A program made the translations under genes and the position numbers. From assembly GCF_023898315.1 (NCBI RefSeq), contig NC_064622.1:79547387-79611386 (forward strand): 64,000 nt of DNA. Reading direction: 5' to 3'. Under the pieces are notes generated by a model. It was not told the DNA's origin. It saw only the letters and a program-made list of their open reading frames with translations, and made no database searches. The stretch comes from Schistocerca nitens (Eukaryota; Arthropoda; Insecta; Orthoptera; Acrididae). Below, piece by piece: positions 32,002 through 42,452 of this stretch (within the stretch, counting starts at the first letter, position 1; every line of letters begins with the position of its first letter).

Positions 32002-33148
32002 GTTGTTGTTATTGTGGTCTTCAGTCCTGAGACTGGTTTGATGCAGCTCAGCATGTTACTCTATCCTGTGCAAGCTTCTTCATCTCCCAGTACCTACTGC
32101 AACCTACATCCTTCTGAATCTGTTTGGTGTATTCATCTCTTGGTCTCCCTCTACGATTTTTACCCTCCACGCTGCACTCCAGTACTAAATTTGTGATCCC
32201 TTGATGCCTCAGAACATGTCCTACCAACCGATCCCTTCTTCTAGTCAAGTTGTGCCACAAACTTCTCTTCTCCCCAATCCTATTTAATACCTCCTCATTA
32301 TTTATGTGATCTACCCATCTAACCTTCAGCATTCTTCTGTAGCACCACATTTCGAAATCTTCTATTCTCTTCTTGTCTAAACTATTTATCGTCCATGTTT
32401 GACTTCCATACATGGGTACACTCCATACAAATACTTTCAGAAACGACTTCCTGACACTTAAATCTATACTCGATGTTAACAAATTTCTCTTTTTCAGAAA
32501 CGCTTTCCTTGCCATTGCCAGTCTACATTTTATATCTTCTCTACTTCGACCATCATCAGTTAATTTGCTCCCCAAATAGCAAAACTCCTTTACTACCTTA
32601 AGTGTCTCATTTCCTAATCTAATTCCCTCAGCATCACCCGACTTAATTCGACTACATTCCATAATCCTCGTTTTGCTTTTGTTGATGTTCATCTTATACC
32701 CTCCTTTCATGACACTGTCCATTCCGTTCAACTGCTCTTCCAAATCCTTTGCTGTCTCTGACAGAATTACAATGTCATCGGCGAACCTCAAAGTTTTTAT
32801 TTCTTCTCCATGGATTTTAATACCTACTCCGAATTTTTCTTTTGTTTTCTTCACTGCTTGCTCAATATACAGATTGAATAACATCGGGGATAGGCTACAA
32901 GCCTGTCCCACTCCCTTCCCAACCAGTGCTTCCCTTTTATGTCCCTCGACTCTTATAACTGCTCAATGGCTCTGAGCACTATGGGACTTAACAGCTATGG
33001 TCATCAGTCCTCTTATAACTGCCATCTGGTTGCTGTACAAATTGTAAATAGCCTTTCGCTCCCTATATTTTACCCCTGCCACCTTCAGAATTTGAAAGAA
33101 AGTATTCCAGTCAACATTGTCAAAAGCTTTCTCTAAGTCTACAAATGC
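32002..33148 (-). mobile_element. Young 5'-truncated RTE-like LINE with TSD; RT C-terminal half open
   Basis: A 12-bp duplication AGGAATTGTGAC at 31990-32001 and 33149-33160 defines an 1,147-bp insertion. The minus strand encodes the RT from motif 3 onwards: VGQACSLSPMLFNLYIEQ, TLRFADDIVILSE (catalytic FADD), NINKSKTRIMECSR, KEFCYLGSKLTDDG, VPMYGSQTWT, EMWCYRRMLKVRWVDH and GHVLRHQG, ending near 32048 in an open 287-codon frame. A 48-bp SINE piece with its own duplication sits at 32963-33010. The intact reading and clean duplications show that the insertion is recent. The full element would need an endonuclease and the first half of the RT, both lost by truncation. Confidence 0.9.
32963..33010 (-). 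mobile_element. 48-bp truncated SINE (family A) with perfect TSD
   Basis: The insert CAATGGCTCTGAGCACTATG... through GTCATCAGTCC is only the 3' end of family A and is flanked by exact duplications TCTTATAACTGC at 32951-32962 and 33011-33022. The LINE at 63.9 kb has this target sequence uninterrupted, confirming the empty site. Confidence 0.92.
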
Positions 33149-33160
33149 AGGAATTGTGAC

Positions 33161-33655
33161 AGAGCAAACAAATTAGTGACCCACAAATAGACACACTGCA
33201 GTACTTGATTAAAGTTGTACAGCAACTCGCTGGATGCGCTCGCGGACAGGTACAAGTAAGCATTGGCCTGCCAAGGCGTGCCGTACTGAATATTATGCCA
33301 ACAAGCGTATGCCCAACCTGGGCGCCACACTGCCTATCACTGTAGTAGACACCTGCCCCTATGCGAAGGCTATAGGCGACACCACTTGCAGACTAAATCT
33401 CGCAGGTTGATCGCCACAACAAACTGTGGCTACGAACTGCACCTCTGGAACTTCGCACTAGAACTGTAGTACGCCAACGCCGAACATGAACCGTCCGTTG
33501 CTGCCTGTGGCCGCCGCTTATCACAATAAGGAAGTCCTTCTCATTGGCGGCGGCGCAGAGGTTGCTTATTTGACCGCGAACTTCAAAGCGCCGCCCGTGG
33601 CGCCAATCGGTAACTGTTTCAACGTGGCAGCTCCAGCTGCGTCCATTGGCGAGGA
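33161..33655. other. No gene recognised
   Basis: Continuation of the DNA that received the LINE, then GC-richer unassigned sequence up to an oligo(T) run. Confidence 0.45.
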
Positions 33656-34264
33656 CTTTTTTTTTCACTAGCTGCTTATATTTTATGACCCACCGTCTAA
33701 TTTCTTATGGTGGGTCGTATGTTGCCACTTAGCCGCTGTGACTGGGTCCGGGGTCCGGAGTGACAAAGTAACACCACACCGGCTCCCGTCCCCACTCACA
33801 CCGTTGCCCGTGTCCCGCCACGTGGAGGCGGGCTCTATTTGTTTACATCCATTTGATATCTTTTTTTTGTGCAGCATTAGAATAACTTATAACTAATACA
33901 AAATCAAGTAAGATATTAATATACAAAACGAAATTAAATATTGAGAAAGAAGGAAGGGAGAGAACTGAATAGAGAAGGGATAGGTATAATATTGCCCGTC
34001 ACCTGGTTGTGGGCGGCGGCCCGGGTCTTGGAATGACCCTCAAGACGCTGGCCGTTGCTCACCATGCCTTTAACATCTACCATCCTAAAAACTAACTTAA
34101 CTAGAAGAGATTAGAGTACGTTAGAACTAGAAACTAAGACTAAGACCTCCATGTCCAGCCTGCTAAACTTTTTACGATATACAATAGAGAAGTAACTGAT
34201 TTTGTGCTTGGCTCAAAGTTGCTAATGAAAGGGTACTTGTGGTAAAAGTAATAAAGGTAATGAC

Positions 34265-34780
34265 GCTAACGGTTTGTGTTGAGCCTACAAGGCTCCTAGT
34301 AGGGTACATCAGGCGCAAGCACCTCCCGGCCCCGCCGACAACACGACCTCAACGGTGGTTTTCCCCGATCTACCATAGGTATCCGTCGGGTTGGGCTCAA
34401 AAGAGAGGAACCACAATTAAGATCCTTCCATCCAGGACGTGCGCCGCCTCTTACCAGGGGGCGTAGGTCCCTTGAAGAGGTGCCTAACTTTAAGCTTCAG
34501 ATCAGAAGTTATTAGTGTAGTGGAGGTTGAGGTATAGGCTGTGTAGGTTGATTGTACAAACAGTTCACGCTGAGCCAATGAGACTTACAATGATACGTGG
34601 TGTGGCAGTTAGAACCTTCCGGCCCCACCAGCAACACAGCCTGAACGGTGGTTTTCCCCGATCTACCATAGGTATCCGTCGGGTTGGGCTCAAAAGAGAG
34701 GGACCACAATTAAGATCCTTCCATCCGGACTGTTCGCTGCCTCTTAACGGAAAGCGTAGGTCCCTTGAAGCTCTTATTAG
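34265..34780 (-). repeat. Two direct repeats (293-bp period) in the LINE 3' UTR
   Basis: A block of about 220 bp, including CGGTGGTTTTCCCCGATCTA, CCGTCGGGTTGGGCTCAAAA and AAGATCCTTCCATCC, occurs twice with a period of 293 bp (for example at 34353 and 34646). The copies differ by about 10%. Tandem 3' UTR repeats are seen in some LINEs and may matter for RT recognition of the RNA; that role is inferred. Confidence 0.9.
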
Positions 34781-34899
34781 ACGTGGAGATGCTGTTAACT
34801 ATTTACATATAAAGTGCAATCTGTTTTTAGCATTGTGTGTGACTTGTGCACCTCTTGTCGGTTGTTCCACTCTGTTCTCTGAATTTGACTTGGTTGACA

Positions 34900-37800
34900 C
34901 TATGGATCATCCACGCTGGACGCTTCAATATCTGTGTTGGTGCCCTGGTCTGTATCTGTTTCTTCTTCATCACTCGTGGTGCTAATCATATCTGTGTGCC
35001 CCTGGGCATCGTGACATCTGTTTGGACCGACTTGCCTTCGGTAGGGTCTGTTGCGCAAGTATTCTATTTGTAGGATCTTCGAGATTTCGTCCGTTAGTTC
35101 GTTGAGTTCAGTCCACCTTTCCGGGTCGCGTATTATGGAATATAGTTCGTTCTGTGTGTTCAGGCGATTTGTGTGTACTGTGTGTCTTATGTTCGTGCGT
35201 TGTCCGCAGAAGAAGACAGTATGTTCAGGGGAACCTTCTTCCCCGCATGTGCATCTATTAGTCTGCTGCAGACTCAGGCGGTACAGGTGCGTAGGATAAG
35301 GGCCATGTCCTGTGATGAAATGTACCATACCGCGGCTGGGATCAATATGTTTTAGTTTTAGTCTTTCCCGGATGTCAGGGAAGAAGTTGTATACACTGCG
35401 GCCCTTATCGCTGTTGGCCCACTCGCTCTGCCAGGTATCCACTCGCCATGCTCTGAGTTGGCGTGTTGTCTCAATCGGTACACCAGTGATCTGCCGAACC
35501 TGGTCTATTCTCCCCATCCTAAGCCAGTACATTGCTGCGCGGTACCTGATGGTGATATCTATGGGGAAGATTCCCATGACGACACATACTGCGTCATTTG
35601 ATGTTGTGTTGAATGCCCCTGTTAGTCGAAGTAGAACACTTCTTTGGCCTCGACGTACAATGGTTCTGTTGGTTGAGAGATTTAACCTGTGGGCCCACGT
35701 ACTGGCAGCAAAGCATAGTACTGACTCGAAGAGAGCGCAATGGTATGTTCGTGTCACTGACAGGGGTAGTCTGAATTGTTCCGAATTTAGCCTAGCCAGT
35801 TTGTGTAGTATCTTTTCTGCTTTGTTTGTGCATATTCGCATGTGTTCGTGGAAGTTCAATCGTTCATCAATGTATACCACTAGATAGCGTGTGACTGCTA
35901 GTCTTTTTATGTTTGTGTCCCCGAGTTTGACTATTGGGTTCCTGCGCAGGATACCCTTTAGCAATGTATAAGTTGTTTTGTTTTCTGCTATCTTTATTAT
36001 CTGTGCACCATTGGGTTATTGTCCTAAGTGTTCCATTGGCTCTTTCTTCTAGCTGGGCACGGTTATTTGCTGAAACTACGACGAGTAGATCATCAGCATA
36101 AGCGACAGCTCCATCTGTCAAGATGTGCTCCTCTAGTATCTGTAGGAGCGGTTCTATAACTATGTCCCAGAAGATGGGGCCACAGATCGACCCTTGTGGA
36201 CAGCCTTCTGTAATTCGTTTAATCACTTTCTGGTTGTCCATTTGCCAAACGACCGTTCTGTCTCTGCAGTAGTCCATGAAACTATTATACAGGGACTCCG
36301 GTACCTGCAGGTGTCTGAGCCTCTTGAACAAGGCCGGCCACCAGAGGTTGTCGAAGGCACCTGAGATGTCTATCAGAATTGCAAGTGTGTATTTGGAGGG
36401 TGTGTCGTGTACTATTTGGAGTGCTCTGTTAATTGCGTCGTCTATAGATTTCCCTTCCCTGAAGCCGTATTGGTGTGGTGTCAGTCCCCGTAGTGTTCGG
36501 TACGCTTGTAGTCTTTTGCAGAGTAGTTTTTCTTGTACTTTACCGAGTGTATTGATAAGGCAAATTGGTCTGTATGACTTGGGGTCTGATGGGTCTTTGT
36601 CTGGAGCCTTTTTGATGATAACCGCCTTCGAGGTCTTCCACACTGCAGGCACACGGCCCAGCCTTAATGCATCGTTTAACAACGTTGTGAGAAACGGGGT
36701 GATCTGCGGTGCAATTTGTTTCAGTACCTCAGAGTGGATACCATCCGGTCCAGGCGCCTTTTTGTTTTTGAGTTCTGAGATCGCTGTCGCCACTTCTTCC
36801 TGCGGAAATGGACAGGTGACGGTTGGTGTGGTGTATACTGTGTCTACTTCGCGTCTCAGTGCTGCATGTTGTGGTGTGTCTGTGTCTGCGATGTCGTCGG
36901 GCAGGAGTTTGCTCAGCAGGAACTCCGCTGTGCGTCTCCAGCCGTTAGTCATCTCACCATCCTCCTGTCGCAGCGTTCCCAGAACCAGTGGGCTCTTAAT
37001 TTTCTCTGTCACGATTTTGTATGGTTCCCCCCAAATGTTTAGTTGTGTTTGTGCTGCTACATGGCTGTTCCAATGGTCTTTCCTGGTCTTATTCAGCTCA
37101 AGTTTATATTTGTCCTTGGCAAGCCGGTAGTCGTGTAGTCATAATTGTCTTTCTCTATCTGAAATTGCTTGTTGGTAAAGCTTACGTTTACGTTTTGAGT
37201 CTTGTTTGAGTCGTGTTAATTGTGTAGTCCAGGGAATATTTTGGTGTTTTGTCATTCTTTGTGTGGGTATGCAGGTGTTCTGTGTGTGTGTGATGATATC
37301 CGTCAGCATGTGTGCTCTGTAATCAGTGTCTTGCGGTATGTGCTCATGTATTTTTTGTCTGACCCTGTCCCAGTCTGTTTTGTCAAATAATAGTCTTTTT
37401 GGTAGTGCTTCTGTGTTGACATTTGGTGTACCACTTAAGGTAGGTGTGATGATGTTGTGGTCGCTAGCAGTGATCTGGTCATGTACGGTCCGGTCTCGTA
37501 CGTGGTTGATGGCGGCATTATTAACGAGGCTGATGTCTATGTTTGATGAATGACCGTTGTGTCCGATGTGAGTCGGGTGATGTCCTTCCTTGTTGAGTAC
37601 GTGTAGTCTGTTTTCTTGGATGATGTCATTTATTATTCTACCTCTGTCGTCAGTTCTGTCTGAATGCCACAGGGTTGATGTGGCATTTATGTCTGCATAG
37701 ATGACAAGTTTTTTGTTGCCAGCGTATTGCGCAACATCTCTGATGAGGTCTGCGTATGGTTTGATGCAATGACAGAATTGGGCGTACAGCGACGCGATGA

Positions 37801-38090
37801 TCCAAGTATCCCCCTTGTATGTGACTTCAACTGTAACTTGGTGCTCGGAACAGAGTTCTGTAATTTTGACTGGATGTATTTCTTTGTTTAGGATTATGAC
37901 AGATGCCATGTAGCCTGTCCCCTCCGCAACTGTCACCGCACTTGGAGGAAAGTTGGGGATATGCCCTTGTCTAATGTAGGGCTCCTGTATGCACAGAATG
38001 TCACTTTTTAGTTCACGTAGGACCCGTGGGAGCTCAGAATTTACAAGTATACTCCGCATAGCATTAAGCTGTGCTATTAGCAGTTTGGGT
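34900..38090 (-). pseudogene. R1-like LINE ORF3: APE endonuclease, reverse transcriptase, CCHC
   Basis: About 1,060 codons. The endonuclease starts at AQLNAMRSILV (catalytic Asn) with IQEPYIRQG (Glu), YADINATSTLWHS, SSNIDISLVNNA and ITASDHNIITP (SDH). It nicks target DNA. The RT follows in the same frame: NKKAPGPDGIHSEVLKQIAP, SYRPICLINTLGKVQEKLL, QYGFREGKSIDDAIN, LAILIDISGAFDNLWWP, TEGCPQGSICGPIFWDI and VAYADDLLVVVS (catalytic Asp pair). The thumb and C-terminus contain RNPIVKLGDTNIKRL and the CCHC-like RCTCGEEGSPEHTVFFC. An in-frame TGA at 37139-37141 separates EN from RT, and a single-base frameshift near 35998 separates the RT palm from the thumb. All catalytic residues that I can check are present. 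Confidence 0.9.
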
Positions 38091-39797
38091 GTTTAACTGT
38101 GGCGTAGCACTTGCTGCCAGTTTGACTGTAATCGAAGTATGTCCTCCCATGAGCCCTTACGTGATCCTCGTAAAGTTTGTCCATATCGAATGGTTCCTCC
38201 CTGCGGGCGCACACCTGCATGAGCAGATCTAGTAGGCTGTCTGGATCTGTTGGAATATTCTCCGTTTTGAGAATCAGTCTATCGGTTTGCTCTGATGTAC
38301 GGAAACAAACAGATTGGCCGTACGGGTGTAGGGTGCGGATGAGCATCTGCTGTGCCGTCTCTAAGATGTCTCTTTTTTCTAGCCTACTTAATTTTACATT
38401 TATGTCTAGCTTATCGTAACTAAAAATATCGGTGTCGATGGAGTGTGTTGGCGTCTCTGCAGCCGTGACGTGTCGTGATGGTGTAGTGGCGTTGCTGTGC
38501 ACCTCTGCGGGGGGCGCTGGATTGGTTTCCTCGTTGGTTGTTGTGGGGGTTTCCTTGGGCGTCGGCATTGAGGTTGTTGGTTGGGGGGCTGCGAAGGTGT
38601 TGGTATATCAGGGGTATGCACTTTCGTATCACTAGGTTCTGAGGCAGCCTGCGACTGCCGCGATTGGTCGTCACACGCTTTCACTTTCTTGACTCTCTTA
38701 GGCTGTTTGGGTTTTCTATGCGGTTTTAGTTTCCTAAAGGCTGTGATGATTCGTTTGTTTTTTGTGTGTGTTTCGTTTGTGCAGTCTTGATGTGTATCAG
38801 ATGTGTTGGTTGTTTGTGCCTCCATTCTACATTGGTTTGACGTGATTTGGTTCCCACTTGACTGCTCGTCTACGCTATCTCTGACAGACATAACAGCTTT
38901 TGGTATGTTATGCGCACTGTCGCCTCTATTGCCAGACCCTCCGCAGACTTTTGTTGCGGTTGTTGCTGCGGCTTTTTGTGTGGCATTCGTGGTGTCTGCC
39001 GGCGCTGTGGCCTGTTCAAGGTCGGTATTACGGTTTAGAATATCATTGTTATGAACACTACACTCTCTGGCGTAAGGGCAATAATAGACGTCGTCTTCTT
39101 CCTCTGTCAGTGAGTCAGAGAGAGTTATTTTGCGCTTGATTTGATTACAGTCTGAGGTGTGTGATTTGTCCATGTTTTCCGTTTCGGCTCCAGTTGTGCT
39201 GGCTTGCATTGCAGTTGTGTTTAGCTCCGTTGGGTTCAAGGTCTCACCTTGTATGAATTTGATTGGTTTGACGCGTCCTTCGCATTTTGTAGTGTCGTAT
39301 GTGCGTCGTTGTGCTGGAGTGGATGGGTGATCTTGAGTCGTTAGCAACGCTGTTTTGTGCAGTTGCTTTGGTTGGTCATGTGTGGTATGGTTTTCTGGTC
39401 TGTCGGTATAAGGATTTGGGGTTATCATGTCTATTATCAGTAGTTCGTCTTCGAGTTCGTCTATCCTGTTCATAAGGGTCGTCTGGAATGTCATCCAGTA
39501 CATTATTTGTCTTTTGATTAGTTTGGCGGCTTCTGGTGACATTTGTCCTGTGAGTGTTAGGTCGTCTATGTAATCAGTGATTGCATGATGACTGTCCTCC
39601 AGGTCTGTATTGTGTATCAAGCCTGGAATGTGACCATTGTTGGGGTAGTCGTCAGGTAATAGTTTTTGCCTCTTACGCCAGAGTATTGCACGTAGATGGT
39701 TTCTGTGTCTGGTGGATGGTGACTTGCATGATCTTGTTTTTTCAGGGGTTGATTTATGGAGCATGTTGGTTGACTCAGGGGGATGTTCAGTTGTCAT
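38074..39797 (-). pseudogene. Middle ORF (ORF2) of the R1-like LINE, unknown function
   Basis: The ATG at 39797 overlaps the ORF1 stop by 11 bp (ATGACAACTGA). The ORF is open to 38406, shifts frame within 38406-38568 and continues to a double stop TAATAG at 38074-38079, giving about 570 codons. The N-terminal 150 residues contain a basic patch (HRNHLRAILWRKRQ) and a helical segment (MYWMTFQTTLMNRIDELEDE). The middle is rich in Thr, Asn, Gln and His, with a KPHRKPKQPKRVKKVK basic tract. The C-terminal 110 residues look folded (LSRLEKRDILETAQQMLIRT, DSLLDLLMQVCARREEPFD). I recognise no domain. R1-clade LINEs normally have only gag and EN-RT ORFs. The long open frame argues for past selection. 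Confidence 0.6.
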
Positions 39798-40964
39798 AGT
39801 CAGTACTGTCAATTAGTCTATCAAGCAGCTGTTTGTAGGTCTGGCAGACGCCACCCCTGCTCTTATTGCAAATTCGGTTTCTCTTCCTGCACGGAATGCA
39901 ATCGATGGGCTCTGATGCTCGACAGTCCGCGCGTTTGTGGCCCTTTTTACCACACCTTGAACAGGTCGTACCTGTGTCTGCGCAGGCTTTGGTTGTATGG
40001 CCAAGGTCACAACAGTTGTAACACTAGCTCACTGACGTAAAGTCTTTGACAGATAGGGATTGGAAGTCTATGTACACCCTTCCTTTTTTGGTGAGGTACC
40101 AATAAATTCTGGGTGTGACTTCCAACGCTTGATGGTTGTATCCCTTTCCTTTGGGCCCTGTGCGGAATCTTTTGTGAAATCGTCACTGAGATTTTGGTCG
40201 TATAGACACTCAAGAAATTCTCTATCCGAGATAGTGTCTGTCACTCGATAGACTATCACCAAAGGTTGCCACTTTCTGGCCCCCTCACATGCGATATTCT
40301 CAATATCTTTCGTCTTTTCTATTATTTTCCTACAGTCCTCCTGTGTTGCTGCTTCGACAATCACAGCTGTCTTCGTGTTTCTTATTGACTTAATGTGTAG
40401 GTTGTCTCGTCTTGGGTTGATGTTTCTTGTCAACGTTTGTTTTATTGTTTTCGTGTCTTGGTTGTTGGTAGACTTTATGAAGAGAGTGTTTGCCTGCTTG
40501 GATTTTGCCACCTCAATGCGTTTATGTTCTTTGGGTGCGGTGGAGAGTGCCGCAGCGTATGTTAGTGTCTTGGCCTGTTGCTGTGCCTGTTCAGTAACCT
40601 TTCCTGTCAGATCCCTAATTTGGTCGCTGAGGTCTTGGTTTATTTCAGCGAGTTTTGTATTGTCTTCCTCGAGTTTGTTGACCTGTTCTGCGAGAGACTC
40701 AATTCTAAGGTCCTTAACTGGGTCCGCTGAGTGCTGAAGTTCGCGCAGTAGATCTTTGTTCTGCTCTTGCAGCAGCTCGACCTTTGCTTCTGCTGACGTG
40801 AGTTGGAAAGCCAAAGGGAATATTTTATTCCTTATTGTATTCAGTACACTACTCGATACGTGTTTAGCCTTTAATTCCGCCCCAATGTCATTTAATAGCT
40901 CGTCAATTGCAGCGATCTTCTGTCTCGGTGACATGACGGCATATTCGTGGGCACCAGACGCCAT
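39787..40964 (-). pseudogene. R1-like LINE ORF1 (gag-like, coiled coil and zinc knuckles)
   Basis: Starts MASGAHEYAVMSPRQKIAA. Residues of about 60-130 form a heptad-rich coiled coil (KVELLQEQNKDLLRELQ; EQVNKLEEDNTKLAEINQDL). An RNA-binding-type core follows (NINPRRDNLHIKSIRN, AVIVEAATQEDCRKI, PLVIVYRVTDTI, FLECLYDQNL). After a frameshift near 40110, the C-terminus has two CCHC knuckles, CYNCCDLGHTTKAC and CSRCGKKGHKRADC, and a third Cys cluster. A TAG lies just before the first knuckle. The stop TGA at 39787-39789 overlaps the start of the next ORF. The protein would coat LINE RNA. Total about 390 codons, usual for R1-type gag. Confidence 0.85.
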
Positions 40965-41440
40965 GCCTATAGGCGATACTTTGCAACTGGTGCTGCTCTG
41001 CGCTCTACTAAGCGTCCCTTTCGTGGACTTGGGTGTGGTGTTAGCACCACTTAGTTGGCGTGCTCGATCCAGGATTGCGGATCTGTGTTATTGTTCTTAA
41101 AGAGAGACCTTTATTTGGTGTGTATTGCGTGTGCGGCACCACATTGTGACACGTTAAGTCCCAAAAGCGATACGTCACAGAGCGAGGCCGAATGTGGGCT
41201 GGGTGGCTTCGAGGGCGATGTCCGATCGACACCGAGCGCCGCGGTCAGCTCCGCGCGTCAGCCGGCCACGTGGTTCGCGGGACCAGGTGGGGACTGTGAG
41301 CTCGCGTAAGCTGCTGACTCCCGCGGTTGGGCGCGGAAACACGAGTCGTGCTTAGCAACACCGGTTCGCTGTGGCCAGCGCAATTTGGCCTACTCTCGGG
41401 ACTTGGCGTTCCGTCGCTCGGCGTATCGCTTTACGTTACT

Positions 41441-42452
41441 CGTAATCAATTATCCTCACTTTCGACAGTTTATGACTTACCTATAATATGTCTATAATTC
41501 AGAATTGTGCTCGTTTCCCTTCATTGTATGGGTATTGTTCACACTATTTTCTTCATATGTTAGTCTTCGTTTTTAGTCTGAATCCGTTATTATCAGCTTT
41601 TTTTTTTTGATTCGGGACACTTTTGCAAACTACCCTTCACTGTTCTAACATGTTATCGTGAGTTTGGTGGATATTTACCGTCTAATTACGGAGAAAAATC
41701 CTACCATACGTTACTTTGATGATTCGTCACACGGTAACTTTCCTTTCATATTGTTTTTAACACTTTCACAGCACTACGGTTAGTAATGTTAGGGATGTCA
41801 AGCGTTCCTAATCGTATTAGTAGTGTTTGTGGATGTTAGTTGTAGTGAAATACCTTTGATGAGGTCCGACATGCTGCAAATGTGTCCGCGAAGTCACTAA
41901 TTGCACTATTTCTCTAGTCGAAACACGAGAAAATTTTGTAGGACTGCTTCACTTCACTATTATCCATCACTGATCACTGTTTTTTCGTTCACTGGCGTGA
42001 TTGTTCCCAATAGAACCGACAAAAACACCGTAGTTGCGGGAGCGCGCGCGAGACACGTCCGTACGCGCTCGTGGTTAGGACAACAGGACTACGGGACACA
42101 ACAGGTCCATGCCACCACCTCCCCAAATATGGAAACCAAAGCGCTTGTATTAGAAGAGATCAGAAGTGCTCTAAGCACAGGCCATGTTTTCTGGACTTTT
42201 TTGCCTCGAATTATCGTTCCTGTCATATTCCTGCATACTGATCATTCCCCTTGGGACAGCCTGTATAATTTCTCCTACCATTCCTAACGCTATATGCACG
42301 CTACCTCCGTATATGACTTCAAAACGCAAAAGCTATTTATGTTCTTTGTAATCAGAATTCTGCATATCATTGTCAGTATTCCAAAGTGGAGGCTATGTGA
42401 GCGCTATAAAACTGTGTATTAATTAAGATACACTTTAAAAGAATCGAGTATA
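41441..42452. other. No gene recognised
   Basis: Unassigned. The longest ORF (41901-42287, 128 codons) has no domain and mixed composition, so it is not called. Confidence 0.45.

Larger units (their letters stand above)
33656..41440 (-). mobile_element. Near-full-length R1-like LINE with three ORFs
   Basis: Minus-strand order is: GC-rich putative 5' UTR (about 40965-41440), gag-like ORF1, a middle ORF, EN-RT ORF3, then a long 3' UTR with tandem repeats ending at an oligo(A) (T-run at 33657-33665 on the plus strand). The whole element is about 7 kb. ORF1 zinc knuckles, an APE endonuclease, the RT box YADDLLVV and a C-terminal CCHC motif fit the R1 clade. The lesions are few: one frameshift and one stop in ORF1, one frameshift in the middle ORF, one stop and one frameshift in ORF3. 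Element boundaries are estimates and I found no convincing target duplication. Confidence 0.8.

Noticed and set aside
35312-35887. 191-codon plus-strand ORF
   Set aside because: Antisense to the LINE C-terminus containing the CCHC motif; no domain of its own.
36276-37130. 284-codon plus-strand ORF opposite the R1-like RT
   Set aside because: It is an antisense shadow of the RT domain, whose motifs are unmistakable on the minus strand.
41901-42287. 128-codon plus-strand ORF
   Set aside because: No domain, no start or splice context, and flanked by transposons.
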